Assembly: GCA_905221605.1 (NCBI GenBank)
Contig: CAJNDS010002388.1
Coordinates: 1 to 64,000, forward strand
DNA from: Symbiodinium natans
Lineage: Eukaryota; Sar; Dinophyceae; Suessiales; Symbiodiniaceae
Length of the DNA: 64,000 nucleotides
Direction of reading: 5' to 3'
The notes under the pieces are model-generated. The model saw nothing but the letters and a program-made list of their open reading frames with translations. It was not told the DNA's origin and ran no database searches. Positions 51,060-61,949 of the stretch are shown here, in pieces. Made by a program: the position numbers and the translations under genes. Each line of letters begins with the position of its first letter. Positions within the stretch are counted from its first letter, which is position 1.

Positions 51060-51199
51060 GGGTTCTTAAGGGTAGGGGGTTCAAGGGGTTACGTAACCCA
51101 AAGTTCCAGAATACTCCCTACTGCTCCCTAAGGCTCTTTTGCTTCCCGAATCTTCCGGGGGACCTACCCCCGGTGAAACCCCTCTCCGTTAAGAATCTT
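51060..51199. mobile_element. Foldback element, family 4, copy 2
   Basis: The left end GGGTTCTTAAGGGTAGGGGG with GGTTCAAGGGG matches copy 1 (43211). The right end is degenerate (CTCTCCGTTAAGAATC). Confidence 0.65.
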
Positions 51200-52186
51200 A
51201 TAACAACTAGGCATGTTCCCCCGCTCTAGGCCTCCAGGCCCTCTACGCAGTGGGGGGGTCTCACGAATCGTCCGAGATTCGAACGTTCTTTGGTGCTGTT
51301 ACTGATGCAGGGCTCATGCCTGCCCATGCTTCTGAGCCACTAAGCCTAAACCCTCAACCCTAGAACCAAGGCCTCAAACAAACTTGCAAGAAGTTCGCAC
51401 GTTAACTCAGCCATTGAAACGGGTTATTTGGGATCCTTCGCGCGAGCCTCGAACCCAAATCCAGGACCGCTCTCTTTGGGTTTTTGGGTTGGGGCTTACA
51501 TAGGGTTTGGGAAAGTGAGGGTTTCGGGTTTAGGACCCTAAGCTCTAAACCCTAAACCCTAAACATCCCTAAGCCATCCTAAGCCCTAAACCCTAAGCCC
51601 TAAACCCTAAACCCTAACCCCTAAACCCTGAACGCTAAACCCTATATAGACCCTAAACTCTAAACCCTGAATCCCCAGTGGCTCCAGGAGGACCCTTCGG
51701 CTCCGGCGTCGCTGGCGCCGGTCTCAGCCCGTTTGCCAGGGCTCCAGGCCAAGGGTTTTTAGGTTAGGTTGGGGTTTCGGGTTTAGGGTTTAGGGTTTAG
51801 CGCGGAGATCTGTGCCTTGTGGTCTCCTGTGTGTGCTAGGGCCCGTGAGGACTGCCCATGAGTCACAGCCTGAACCGTCATCAAGCAGGCCGTAAGCACC
51901 CCAGACCCGCTCATCTTTGCAGGTCACCAACGCATCCTCCGCATTTTTTTCATAGCGATAGCTGCAGTAACCTACGAAGAATGGGTTTAGGGTTTAGTAG
52001 GGCTTCGGCTTCTGGAAGGGGGTATATAAGGCACAGAAAGAGTAAGCTCGGAGGTCATGCGGTCGACTAGGCAGCCATCAAACCTGCGTTTACAATGCTG
52101 CCAGGCCTTGCTTGAGTTTCGTTTAAGAGCCCTACACCTACACCAAAAAAAGCCACCGTATACTTCGGGAACCCAGTTGAGGGTTT

Positions 52187-52260
52187 CCGAAATTAGGGCA
52201 CCTTATTGGGATCCTGATGTTAAGGGGATCCTAGTATTTTGGGAGCTCAATTTGGGGTCC
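52187..52260. repeat. Dispersed repeat, family 5, copy 1
   Basis: TCCGAAATTAGGGCACCTTA, ATTGGGATCC and a GGGGATCCTAGTATTTTGGG stretch align with 54963-55035. Confidence 0.7.
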
Positions 52261-52640
52261 CCGTACTTCGTAAACCCCCAGTTCAGGCTTTCGGTTCTGA
52301 AGGCTCCGCCCTTTGCGAAACAAAAACATTGAGTTTTTGAGGTGCTGCTTGAGGCGAACCTCTCGTGCAACTTCTTCCGGGGCACTGTGGACTGGGAGGA
52401 CAGGGTTTAGGGGTATGGGTTCAGGGTGAAGTTGTGTTAGATGGAAGGCTTGCAAAAGTGTCGGGGTCTTGGTTACTTTGCAGCTTGAACTGTGGGTTTG
52501 CGATTTTGTTTTCTATGGGTGTCTATAGAATAGAACCTCTAGAGGCTCCATTGCAGGCAGCCGCCCCATTCCGGCAGCATTGGCACACCTACATGGGTTC
52601 CGATGTGATGTTCCGATGCTGAGTGGCTCGAGCAGAGCCC

Positions 52641-52940
52641 ATGCCGTACCGAACCATGCGCCTCCTCCGATCACTAATAACAGGATTAGCAGGGCTCACG
52701 CTGGCGGCTACTTCCTGCTCATCCGCAGCCTGCGACGAGCATGGAGAGACTTCCTTGCTGCAGTTGCCGCAGCGTGCGCTCAAGCAGGCATGCACGCCGA
52801 TCGCATACTTGAAGACTCACAAAACGGGAAGCTCCACCATGCAGAGCATCCTTCTACGCCTGGCCGTGCAGCGCCACATGGACATCTTCTGGCCCGACTG
52901 CTCCGGGGATTTCAACTATCCCAGCCACTTTCCTGGTCCT
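52641..52940 (+). CDS. Galactose-3-O-sulfotransferase-like gene, exon 1
   Basis: ATG at 52641 (or 52656). It begins MPYRTMRLLRSLITGLAGLT LAATS: a basic residue cluster and one hydrophobic segment, as in type II Golgi membrane proteins or a signal peptide. CTPIAYLKTHKTGSSTMQSI contains the 5'-phosphosulfate loop (LKTHKTGSST) of the Gal3ST/cerebroside sulfotransferase family, which moves sulfate from PAPS to galactose residues in the Golgi lumen. The exon ends before an in-frame stop at 52953-52955; the exact donor is not fixed (GTCCTATGG near 52937 is possible). Confidence 0.75.
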
Positions 52941-53050
52941 ATGGCGGAGACTTAGGGATACTTGGGAACATTTTGCCATTTTTGAAGACTATGATTCCTA
53001 AGAAACAGCAGAAAATTATAATTGTTGCTAGGGTTCCCAGTTCAGTTAAG

Positions 53051-53134
53051 GAGAAAGTTCCCCCGGACCACCAGTTTGACATGATCCTGCACCATGCTGT
53101 TCTGAACGTGTCGGCCTTCCGATCCTACCTGAAG
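53051..53134 (+). CDS. Galactose-3-O-sulfotransferase-like gene, exon 2
   Basis: It follows CAGTTAAG. It reads EKVPPDHQFDMILHHAVLNV then SAFRSYLK. FDMILHHAVLN corresponds to the conserved FDxxxNHxRFN block of the family. The donor is unclear (a GC is possible within AAGCCGCC). Confidence 0.65.
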
Positions 53135-53251
53135 CCGCCTCTCTGTCTCCAATTGTGGGGGTTTATCGGCCTCTTTGCGTGTGGGGGCCCTAAACCCTAA
53201 ACCCTCAACCCCAAACCCTAGTTCGTACCTTTTAAATAATAATTGCCGCAG

Positions 53252-53910
53252 TTGCGCGCAGGGCTGCGTGCTTTGCTGCAACACAGGTCGGCCTTTTTTG
53301 TGACCGTCCTCCGGGAGCCCCTGAGTCACATGACCAGCGTCTTCAACTGGTACCGGCCTCATTACGACTGGGCCTCGCTGGATGATTTCATCGACTACCT
53401 CGCGACGACTCCCGAAGAGCAGCACAGACCCCGGCATGTGGGCAGGCATCTGGGCATCGCCCGTAACTTTCAAGCCCGCGACTTGGGCTTCTACGAAGCC
53501 GGCGGGAGGGCCGAGTCCAGCTCTGCGGAAGTGGAGTCCTGGATCAAGTCCCTGTCAGCTGCCTTCTCGTATCCGTCGAGCGGGCTCGTGGTGATCAATG
53601 AGCGCTACGACGAGGGCTTGGTCTTGCTGCAGCAGGCGCTGAAAGTCGAGCTCGAAGATGTTGCATACAGGGCCATGCGGGTGCAGGACGGACACGGCAC
53701 CAAGTACGAAGAGCCGACGGCTCGACAGTCCAGGCGAATTCTGGGCTTAGCCAGTGTTGACGTTCAACTTTATGACTACTTCAACCGAAGCTTTGCGTCT
53801 CTCTGGGATGACAACAGCGACTCTGTCAGGGCAACGTTGGAGGAGACTTGCCCGGCCTTTCGGGGTTGTGCAGATTTTTTCTCTTCGGCCGTTCTTCTTG
53901 GGAATCCTAG
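53252..53910 (+). CDS. Galactose-3-O-sulfotransferase-like gene, exon 3
   Basis: It follows TTGCCGCAG. It reads LRAGLRALLQHRSAFFVTVL, then REPLSHMTSVFNWYRPHYDW. FFVTVLREPLSHMTSVFNWY is the 3'-phosphate binding element (VLRxPxxxxxSxFxY). It continues through GLVVINERYDEGLVLLQQAL (the conserved L-x-x-ERYDESL-type strand) and ASVDVQLYDYFNRSFASLWD (the C-terminal LYDYFNRS helix). The family set is present. The frame is open until 53968; the true end is probably near 53900. Confidence 0.8.
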
Positions 53911-53980
53911 GAAGGCCTCCTCTGCTCTATATCCCCCTTGGGATTTGTTTTTGATTTTGTTGATATGAAACCCAAGAGGA

Positions 53981-54040
53981 TTACTTTTTAAGGTTCTAAG
54001 GGGAGTATAGTTACTTTTTAAGGTTCTAAGGGGAGTATAG
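53981..54040 (+). repeat. Exact 30-bp tandem duplication
   Basis: TTACTTTTTAAGGTTCTAAG plus ten bases is repeated once without change (53981-54010 and 54011-54040), in the intron or 3' end of the sulfotransferase gene. Confidence 0.95.
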
Positions 54041-54273
54041 TTCCCCCCTACACCAGAACCATGCAATTCCAAGCTACCTCTTCGGGCTAAGAGTGTGCTT
54101 GGCGAGTGCTTTCGAGTCAAGTTTTGAACGGCTTACACTAGGAGCCTGCCCAGAACTCTGGTTTAGGGTTTAGGGCGTATATAGATAGATAGATGGATAG
54201 ATGCACACTATAAATGAGTAAGTAAGTGGCAAACAAATATGTTGGGGTGTATTATATACATTTGTTTACTCAG

Positions 54274-54380
54274 GCAAGCGTGGCTCGCCTACGGAAGCTG
54301 AGCCAAAGGACGACGACGGACTGCCGCGAGGCGTCTCCTGACCCCGGGTGCGAACTCTTCATCGAGAGCCTCAGCAGGGT
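54274..54380 (+). CDS. Sulfotransferase-like gene, possible exon 4
   Basis: It follows TTTACTCAG. It reads ASVARLRKLSQRTTTDCREA then SPDPGCELFIESLSRV. A VAxLRxxxxxxxxxC helix fits the end of this family, where a helix with a Cys follows the YDYFN block, so this may be the true C-terminal exon. Confidence 0.45.
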
Positions 54381-54962
54381 ATCTGTGGGGGTTTAAGTAA
54401 GAGGGGTTAAGAGGGTCTAAGGGGTTTGAGTGGGTTTAGAGGGTTTAGAGGGTTTGGGGCAAACATCTCAGAGTGTAGTTGCGTACGTTTGGAGAAGGCT
54501 GGGACGCATTTCCCCCCTCCCCCACCCCTGACTCGGAACCCCTAAACCCATGAATGTTGATTCGCTCTGTTCACTATAGTGCCGAAGACAACGAAGGAAT
54601 CTACCTGATCTCAGAAACGTCGTCAGGAAGAAGTTTGGCATGCAGGCGTGTGAGCGACCAGCACACGGGAGATGAGAACTTGGGTTTAGGGTTTAGGGTT
54701 TAGGGTGGCTTGTGACCAATTCCCATGCCAGCCTGTTTCAGCCCTTGGAATCAATGTGACAACCTCCCGATGCTTGGCGCGCGCCAATGTTGACTTCAGT
54801 TTTTTCGAGGTTGGCAGCTCAGTTTAAAACTGTGCTTCCGCCCTCCATGCTGCGCGATCCGAGCGAAAGTGATGGCTTCTCGGGAGAGACCCAAAGCCCC
54901 TAAGTGCATTGCCCTAAACCCCAAAACCTCAACCCTCAACCCTTACGTATACAGATATGGTG

Positions 54963-55035
54963 GTGTCCGAAATCAGGACCACCTCATTGGGATCCTCACT
55001 CTGAGGGGAGTCCTACTGCTTTGGGGGTCCATGTT
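54963..55035. repeat. Dispersed repeat, family 5, copy 2
   Basis: TCCGAAATCAGGACCACCTC, ATTGGGATCC and GGGGAGTCCTACTGCTTTGG align with 52187-52260. It may be the left part of a larger element ending in TTGCTTAAGAACCC at about 55115. Confidence 0.7.
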
Positions 55036-55129
55036 AAGGGCCCCTATTTTCTGTAAGATCCCCAAAGATACATCTGGCCAAAATAGTCGCAGCATTCCAT
55101 GGTCCTCCAGCTATTTGCTTAAGAACCCC

Positions 55130-55159
55130 CCCCCCCCCCCCCAAAAAAAAAAAAAAAAA
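55130..55159. repeat. C-tract joined to A-tract
   Basis: About 14 C followed directly by about 17 A. The same junction type occurs at 62819-62838 and 63585-63622. Confidence 0.93.
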
Positions 55160-56039
55160 CACAAAATAATTACCCAAAAACTCTAAACCCTAAACCCTAA
55201 ACCCTAAACCCTAAACGGGTGCTTAAGCAATTGGTAGCAAAGTGTCTGCCTCGTAAGCCCCAAAGCCGTCAGGATCAGGATTCGCCTTGGCACCTTTCGG
55301 AAGTCTTTGCCACCCCAAAGCTTGTTTCAAGGTATCCCTAAACCCTAAACCCTAAACCCTAAACCCTAAACCCTAAACCCTAAACCCTAAACCCTAAACC
55401 TCAGGATTTATTGTCCTTGGGCATGAGGTTGGCAGTTCTTCAATGTTACGCTGTACGGCGGCTCCCTACTGTTTGCTCAAGACCCACAAAAAAAGGGTTT
55501 AGGGTTTAGGGTTTAGGGTTTAGGGTTCAGGGTGAGAAGCATCCCAGTATTGCACTTGTAAGGAAGAACCCTTTGTATTTTGTAGGGGGAACCGTAAGCA
55601 AGCAGTAGTTCTAGGGCTTACAGGATTGTTCGGGGGAACCCGGCCTCCAGGATCGAAGGATTCCCTGGTGCTCAAGGGGAACCCGAAACCCTAAACCCTA
55701 ACCCCTAAACCCGCAATGTAGGATGGGGCCAGTGAGGCTCTGAGCACCGATGGGGAACTTGAACTATCTTCACCATCGAACCTCGTAAGCCTGTGCGGAC
55801 CACATGAACGCCAACAAGTTGGGATCATGTACCGTATGCTACCATCATCCCTATTCAGATCTATGGCCCTTCGGGTTTGTAATTAGTCCGCAACTGAAAA
55901 AGCCCCGAACCTGGCTACTTTGGGCTCAATAAATCCCAATGCGAATCCTCAAAATCGATCTCTCAGAGGCTGATGGCCGGACAGTGTAGAGACATTCAGA
56001 ATACATGCTCAGCTCGAGGCAACACTCGGCGCCTGAAGA

Positions 56040-56220
56040 ATTCCCTAAACCCTCCCAAACCGTAGAAATCCTATGAACCCTCTGATCCCTACAAGCCCTC
56101 TAATCCCTATAAACCCTAAACCCTATAAACCCTATAAACCCGATAAACCCTATAAACCCTAAACCCTAACCCTTACCGCAATAAACCCTATAAATCTATA
56201 AACCCTACAAACCCTTGGCA
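56040..56220 (-). repeat. Variant array, CCCTATAAA
   Basis: Nonamer CCCTATAAA units interleaved with CCCTAAA; another length variant of the telomere-like repeat. Confidence 0.85.
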
Positions 56221-56944
56221 GGAGTACGGAAAGATCCTGGACGAGCACTTTGCAGCCCTGGATGCCCATTTCTTTGGCTGAGAGGGGCGGAGCAAGGGCA
56301 GAACGCCGAGGAGGAGCTGAAAGAACAAGAGCTCAACTCAACAAGAGAATGTCCTGTAAACCCTAGACCCTCAACCCTCAACCCCAAGCCCTAAGCCCTG
56401 AGCCCTGAGGCCTGAGCCCTAAGCCCTAAACCCTACCCTAAGCGCGATTCGGACTGCAGAGGTTGTTCATGGGCTTTTGTTATGGCACTGGGGTGCGTGA
56501 GGGTGGCATGAGCGGGAGATGTTTTGGGTGTTCAGTCATGGGAGACGGGTTTAGAGTTCAGGGGACAGTGGGTTTGGGGTTTAGGGTTTAGGGTTTTGGG
56601 TTCTATGCACAGAGCTCTACATGGTTCCACATAGTTCTAGCTTATAGCAACAATGCGACCAGCCCCTCTGGATGTCCAAGTTGCGTCCATGGATTCCCCC
56701 CAAACCCCCAAAGCCCCCTAAGGCACACTCGGACACAGACAGCCTTCTTTCAACAAAATTACCGAAAGAAACCCCCCCCCCCCCCCCAGCTCCAGCTGTT
56801 TGGGTATGAGCTGGTCCTGGTATCGACTCCTTCAGCCCGTGCCACAGTAAACCCTAAACCCTAAACCCTATACCCTATACCCTAAACCCAAAACCCTAAA
56901 CCCTAAAAACTCGGATCCGATCCACACCGCACCGCGCCTCGACG

Positions 56945-58121
56945 ATGATTCCGGTGCAGGTGCACTCGTTGGCAGGCGAAGGATGGACCTTCCACATCAC
57001 TGACGCCACAAAAGCAGCTGAAGAGCTTGAAGAGAAGATCGCCGAGGAGCTGTCGATTCCCGCTGCCTTCCAGCACCTCGAGGTCTTGGATGCGTCTGTG
57101 CCGAGCTACCAGCTCACGCTGTCCTTTCACGCCGTGGAGGAGCAGCTCCGTGGATCGGTTGAGGATCGCATCAGCGCCTTGTGCCACCTGGGGGATCAAT
57201 GGGCATCGAGGAGGCAAGCGAAGTGTTCAGCTTGCCTGCCAGCACGTTGCTGTAGGAGTCACGGGCGAGAGGGAGGCTGCCATCAAGGTGCTGTCCAAGG
57301 TTGCCAAGCGCGGGGATCCCGATGCCTGCAGCGCCCTGATCGCGTGCTTCCGCTACAGCTACGCAAGGGTGGGGGAGTACGCCGCGCAAGCCTTCTGCGA
57401 CATTGCGGAGCCACAGCAGGCCATGGGGATTTTGGGCAGCCTCCCGGAGGACTGTCCCCCAAAAGTGCGGAGGGCGGCCTTGCGTTACTTGGCGGACCTG
57501 GCTCGAAGAACTCGGAGGGCTGCTTTTGAGCCAAGCTTTGATAGCATCGGGCAGGCCGGTCACGCTTGGAATGTGATGGATTTTCTCCACTTCTTGCCTG
57601 AGCCCCGTAGCTTGGCTGACACTCTGGTGGACTGGATCATCGGAAGCCCCGACTTGAGTGACTCAAACGTGGAAGCCAAAGGCCACGCGCAAGAAATCGT
57701 CGACCTGCTGCAGCTTCCGCTTGAGCCAAGCACATCTCTGGTAGGGTCGCTGGACTTCCATATCAGCTTGCCAGCACATCAGATTGTGATCAGGGAACCG
57801 GCCCACATATCCGAGCAGGGTGGGAATAGTCCCATCACATACTTTGAGATCACCGTTCGGATGCCGCCTGCTTGCATCCAGTGGAGCGTGCAGCGGCGTT
57901 ATTCTGAATTTCGGTCGCTCGCGATGACACTTGGTGCAGACGCATGGTCCTTTCCAAATACCCCATTTCCACCCAGGCACTTTCTCGTACCATGTGCCGG
58001 GCCTTTGCTGGAGGCTCGCCGTCAAGGCCTAGAGACGTGGCTGTGCAATGCCTTGCAGTCCGATATGGCGAAAACTCCGCATTGGCGGATACACATATAC
58101 TTGTTCCTCCGCCCTGGTTGA
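56945..58121 (+). CDS. Ubiquitin-like/HEAT/PX-domain protein with one frame break
   Basis: ATG at 56945 begins MIPVQVHSLAGEGWTFHITD, a ubiquitin-like beta-hairpin, with KAAEELEEKIAEELSIP as the helix. The first frame runs coherently to about ISALCHLGDQ (near 57195). A second frame carries AAIKVLSKVAKRGDPDACSA and VGEYAAQAFCDIAEP, which look like HEAT repeats. From 57835 it has ITYFEITVRMPPACIQWSVQ, RRYSEFRSLAMTLGADAWSF and PLLEARRQGLETWLCNALQS, a clear PX domain (RRYSEF, proline-rich loop, RRxxLExWL). PX domains bind phosphoinositides on endosomal membranes. It ends with TGA at 58119-58121. The break lies between about 57190 and 57265: a single indel, an assembly error or a very short intron. 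Total about 390 residues. Confidence 0.65.
57835..58118 (+). other. PX domain within the Ubl-HEAT-PX gene
   Basis: Key residues seen: RRYSEF (phosphoinositide-contacting Arg, at about 57895), FPNTPFPPRHF (Pro-rich membrane loop) and ARRQGLETWL (second Arg). All are in the expected order and spacing. Confidence 0.75.
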
Positions 58122-59066
58122 GTCCGGCTGACAGCTGTCCTCGACTCCAGCGGGGATGTGCAGCGGCAGCCCGGACCACGGCACGTCAAGTGCTGAGTGG
58201 GATGACGTCTCGCAGAGAATCTCACAGCGTCAGCTCTTGCAGATTCTTTGCCCTTAGAAGCCTTAGTGAAGCCTTGTAGGCGCCGGCGCATCAAAGACAA
58301 CATCAGCGTTAGATACTGGATCCCTATACTATAGACTGGGAACCCCTCCCCTCACAGCAACGATCCGCATTTTCAATTGCAAAGCCTCTCAAAAACTACA
58401 CACCAACAGAACATCAAGCACGACCTTGGGCTGGAAGAGGGCACGCCTGGCATGCTTTCAACGTCCTAAGCATCCCTACCCAGTTGCATGGATCCTCTTC
58501 GCGCGACCTGCATATACTATATACACATATATAATCCATTCCCCCAAATACTAAATCCGTCCCCCCCCCTTCCCTAATTCTAAAATTCGCCTGGGCCCGA
58601 AAAATATTTAAAATTAGGGGGGGTCTAAATCCTAAAACCTGAATTCCGAAACCTAATGATTAAATTAAACCCTCCAAGCCCTGAGCCCTGGATCCTAATC
58701 CTGTCAGCCTTCAGCCCTAAACCTTGAAACCCTAATGGCTCAACTCAAGGGCGAAGGCCCTGAACCCCTCCCCCGCCTAATTCTCCAACAGGTTTAGTAT
58801 TGGGCTGGGTGCCGGGAGGGTCCGGGAAAAATGATATTTAAATTTAGGGGGGGGGGGTTTAGTATTAGGGGGAAGGGATTATATATATATATGTATATAT
58901 ACATAGATACATATATTAGATATTGTATATTTGATGAGCCCTGTCCAGCAAAAGGCCCGAGTAACCCCCTGAAGCTCAACCCTTTAACCCTGTGACCTGG
59001 GCTTCCTAGTTCCGCATCAGCGAATCTCAGCTGGGTTCATACCGAGCATGAGACTGCGGCTGTTGA
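58122..59066. other. Non-coding
   Basis: Contains two related A/T-G elements: 58589-58622 and 58805-58853 share CTGGGxxCCGGGAAAAAT-like sequence followed by TTTAAATTAGGGGGGG. A TA microsatellite lies at 58880-58925. Confidence 0.5.
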
Positions 59067-59370
59067 TCAAATCTCTCTCAAGCCGTTCTGGTCCTTCTTC
59101 AAGGCTTCAAGGGCAGGGCCCGCACTAATCGCTGACATGAGCACGACTTGCTTGCCCTCAACCCTGAAGCTTGTGTTCAAAAACATCCCGATCACTTGGC
59201 AAGTACGTGAGCGACGCACCCCCCCAAACCAGCCAAAACAAGTCATCGACAGCAGCCGTAGCCGCTGAGTCGCTGAGCCCTGCAAATTCGGCAAGAACTG
59301 CAAGCAATTCTTGGGCCGTCAACGCACGCACAGAGACACAGCCCTGCAACATCAGAATAGTTTTTTTCAT
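59067..59370 (-). pseudogene. Small minus-strand gene fragment with a one-base frame break
   Basis: From ATG 59370 one frame reads ALTAQELLAVLAEFAGLSDS then AATAAVDDLFWLVWG, ending at a stop just after FEHKLQG (59158). The next frame continues with EGKQVVLMSAISAGPALEAL to a stop at 59067. One T more than expected (near 59160-59166) accounts for the shift. It may be a pseudogene or hold a sequence error. No family recognised. Confidence 0.35.
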
Positions 59371-59751
59371 GACAATAGCAATCGGGTTCGAGCTAAATTG
59401 TTATCATTCTGCGTGCATTCCTGAAGCCATGGGGGAATGGCGGAGGACCGCCGAGCATTTTGCCACTCGGCGCGCAGCATCACTTCAATTCCGTTTTGGT
59501 GTTGGCCCAAAAGCGTCAAACCCTGTAGGTCCCCGCAGGCCTACTAGAACCCCTTCCTAGGACCCGGAGTAGGCCCTTACTCCCTGTTTGTTAGGGTTTA
59601 ACCTTTTCATCCCCTTTAGAGCAAAAAGGGCACCCAGTTTGTATACCTAGGTTACTCTTGGGTCTAGCTTCCGCGTGCTAGAGGTCGAGCTGGGTGTTAA
59701 TGAGCCCAAGTGCAGGTCAAACATAATCCGGTGAAGTTCTTCGGCGTATCA

Positions 59752-59788
59752 GGGTTTAGGGTTTAGGGTTTAGGGTTTAGGGTTTAGG
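59752..59788 (+). repeat. Telomere-like array, TTTAGGG x5
   Basis: Perfect. Confidence 0.94.
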
Positions 59789-60137
59789 ACCCCCATGGTA
59801 TCGTGCCTGGTATAAGAGAGAGATGGGCTGAGGTCAGGATCAAGTCTGGTGCGCGGCTGCGCCGTGTAATCTCGAGAGCCAATGACACCGTTCGTAAAGA
59901 GGGCTTGGCGTGTGTGTGTGCTGGTGTTTCGTTATGTTAACACGAACACGAACACGCACACGGACACAGACACTAACACGAACATAAAAGTATACTGATA
60001 CATATGCTTATACGTATACTCATACTTATATTTTGCGTTCTAGCTTCCGGAGAGCAAAGGTGTGCGGTGGAGTTGCTGGAATGGCCCGGGCCTTTTCCAG
60101 GCCACTCTGACTCGCGGCGCCGGCTTCATGCTTGCTG

Positions 60138-60275
60138 CTTTAGGGTTCTAGGGTTCTAGGGTTCTAGGGTTCTAGGGTTCTAGGGGTTCTAGGGTTCTAG
60201 GGTTCTAGGGTTCTAGGGTTCTAGGGTTCTAGGGGTTCTAGGGGTTCTAGGGTTTAGGGTTTAGGGTTTAGGGCT
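60138..60275 (+). repeat. Variant array, TTCTAGGG octamers
   Basis: About 14 octamers GGGTTCTA, some with an extra G (GGGGTTCTA), ending in TTTAGGG. The same octamer, opposite orientation, is at 35275-35570. Confidence 0.94.
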
Positions 60276-60477
60276 CCTGGTACAGATGCTAGGGTTGTTT
60301 GCCGGGTCCCTTGTTGCAAAAAAATTCAGAATCCGAAGTGTTGGATGCAATGTACGGGTACTTCAGAACTTCAGAGATTGGAAAAGCGAAGAGCCTAGAG
60401 ACTAGCAGAGGGAGCACCTAGCACAAAAAAGCTCCCGGCCCTAGAACACACCCGGACTCATCCCCTACAAAACACAA

Positions 60478-60836
60478 AAAACACACACACACACAGAGAC
60501 ACACACACACACAAACACACAAACACACAAACACACAAACAAACAAACAAACACACACACACACACACAACCACAACCACAACCACAACCACAACCACAA
60601 CCAAAACCACAACCACAACCACAACCACAACCACAACCACAACCACAACCACAACCACAACCACAACCACAACCACAACCACAACCACAACCACAACCAC
60701 AACCACACACACAACCACACACACACAACCACACACACAACCACACACACAACCACACACACAACCACACACACAACCACCCACACAACCACCCACACAA
60801 CCACCCACACAACCACCCACACAACCACCCACACAA

Positions 60837-60882
<46 letters not shown>
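60478..60882. repeat. 405-bp CA / AACCAC / ACACAACCAC microsatellite
   Basis: It starts as (CA)n, moves to AACA and CA blocks, then a long AACCAC array (60568-60705), then ACACAACCAC and CCCACACAACCA units, then (CA)n again. The whole block is pyrimidine C and A on one strand with almost no G or T, so it is strand-asymmetric. All three minus frames are open across it, which explains the false long ORFs there. Confidence 0.96.
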
Positions 60883-60884
<2 letters not shown>

Positions 60885-61949
60885 CAGGTCACGTACGACA
60901 CCCGACTGCCTTGATCATACGCTTTGCCAACACAGACACGGTCACCTGAGGTCGCACGGACCGTCATCGCACCGGTCGAGCGGGCAAGAACCCCTGAGAC
61001 AGGCTTCGAGGTCAGTTTGGGGCTGAGGATTTCATGTGCCCAAGTTATCTGGTCCGTAGAAGCCCTAAATGGACATGTCCCCCAAAATTGGGCACCCCTA
61101 GCATTTCTCCGAAAGAGGTGCGCCGATGTAGCACCTTGTTTAGGCGAGCCGAGCTACAGTATATGGACTAAGGGTTGGTCAATCTTGTGCGCGCTGGTGC
61201 ACTGAGCTCTCGAACAGAGACCCCGCCAAACAAGCCCCATCATTTTTGGAGCGGTCCCTCCCCGCCCCCACCCCCCTCCAGATAATCTCCAACCCTAAGC
61301 CCGATTCTAAACCCCAAACCCTCGACTCCTTGACTCCTCGACTCCTAGACTCCTAGACCCTTAGCCCTAAACCCTAAGCTCGAAACCCTAAAACCCCAAA
61401 CCCGAAGCCCTAAGCCCTAAACCCTAAACCCGCCTTGGCCAAGATCAAAATCATTTACCAGATCAACTCCAAGAGTCAGACGGCATGTCCGGCATGTGCA
61501 GCGGGGCTGGGCCATGAGGAGCCTCCAGGGGTTTAGGGCTTAGGGCTTAGGGTGTAGGGTGTAGGGCTGAGGGCTTAGGAGTTAGGGAGGTTGGATCCAA
61601 GCCAATTTGTTCCTGGGTTCCGGGTTTAGGGTTTTGAGATTTGGGGCTTCGGTGAAGGAAGGACTCAGGGGTGAGGCGTTCGGATGGATGAGGGATCGTT
61701 CTACACCTTTTTTGTTGCAAGTGGTGGTGCCAGCGCCATTGAAATTTTCACACGGAGAGTTCCCTAAACCCTATAAACCCTAAACCGCGCGCCATTGCAA
61801 CGAACTCCCCAGTTTAGCCGGGCCAGCTGGGAGTTGCCGCTTTTGGTGATTTCGGGCTGTAGAAATGTATAGCGTTCGGGTTTATGGTTTAGGGGGATGT
61901 GGGGGATTAGAAATTAGGGGGTCCCCCGGTTTCGGAACCCCCCCCCCCC

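Larger units (their letters stand above)
46550..52600. other. Non-coding repeats between the F-box and sulfotransferase genes
   Basis: Besides listed elements this interval holds many short telomere-like arrays (47084-47125, 47775-47810, 48410-48482, 48900-48950, 49024-49062, 49195-49250, 49508-49572, 49855-49905, 51540-51670) and A/C-rich relics at 48080-48480. A GA tract lies at 47854-47872. No supported gene. Confidence 0.65.
54400..56944. other. Repeats between the sulfotransferase and PX genes
   Basis: No gene supported. Telomere-like arrays lie near 55180-55215, 55336-55400, 55497-55530, 56040-56220 (CCCTATAAA octamer/nonamer variant) and 56848-56910. Confidence 0.65.

Noticed and set aside
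51265-51290. GATTCGAACG as a tRNA T-loop
   Set aside because: No acceptor, D-arm or anticodon arm could be folded around it.
55910-55935. GGCTACTTTGGGCTCAAT as a dinoflagellate spliced-leader relic
   Set aside because: Only loosely similar to the conserved leader; several mismatches and no gene starts after it.
60418-60967. Three overlapping minus-strand open frames of 139-169 codons (Val/Cys/Trp/Gly repeats)
   Set aside because: They are translations of the CA/AACCAC microsatellite; no stop codon can occur in that sequence.
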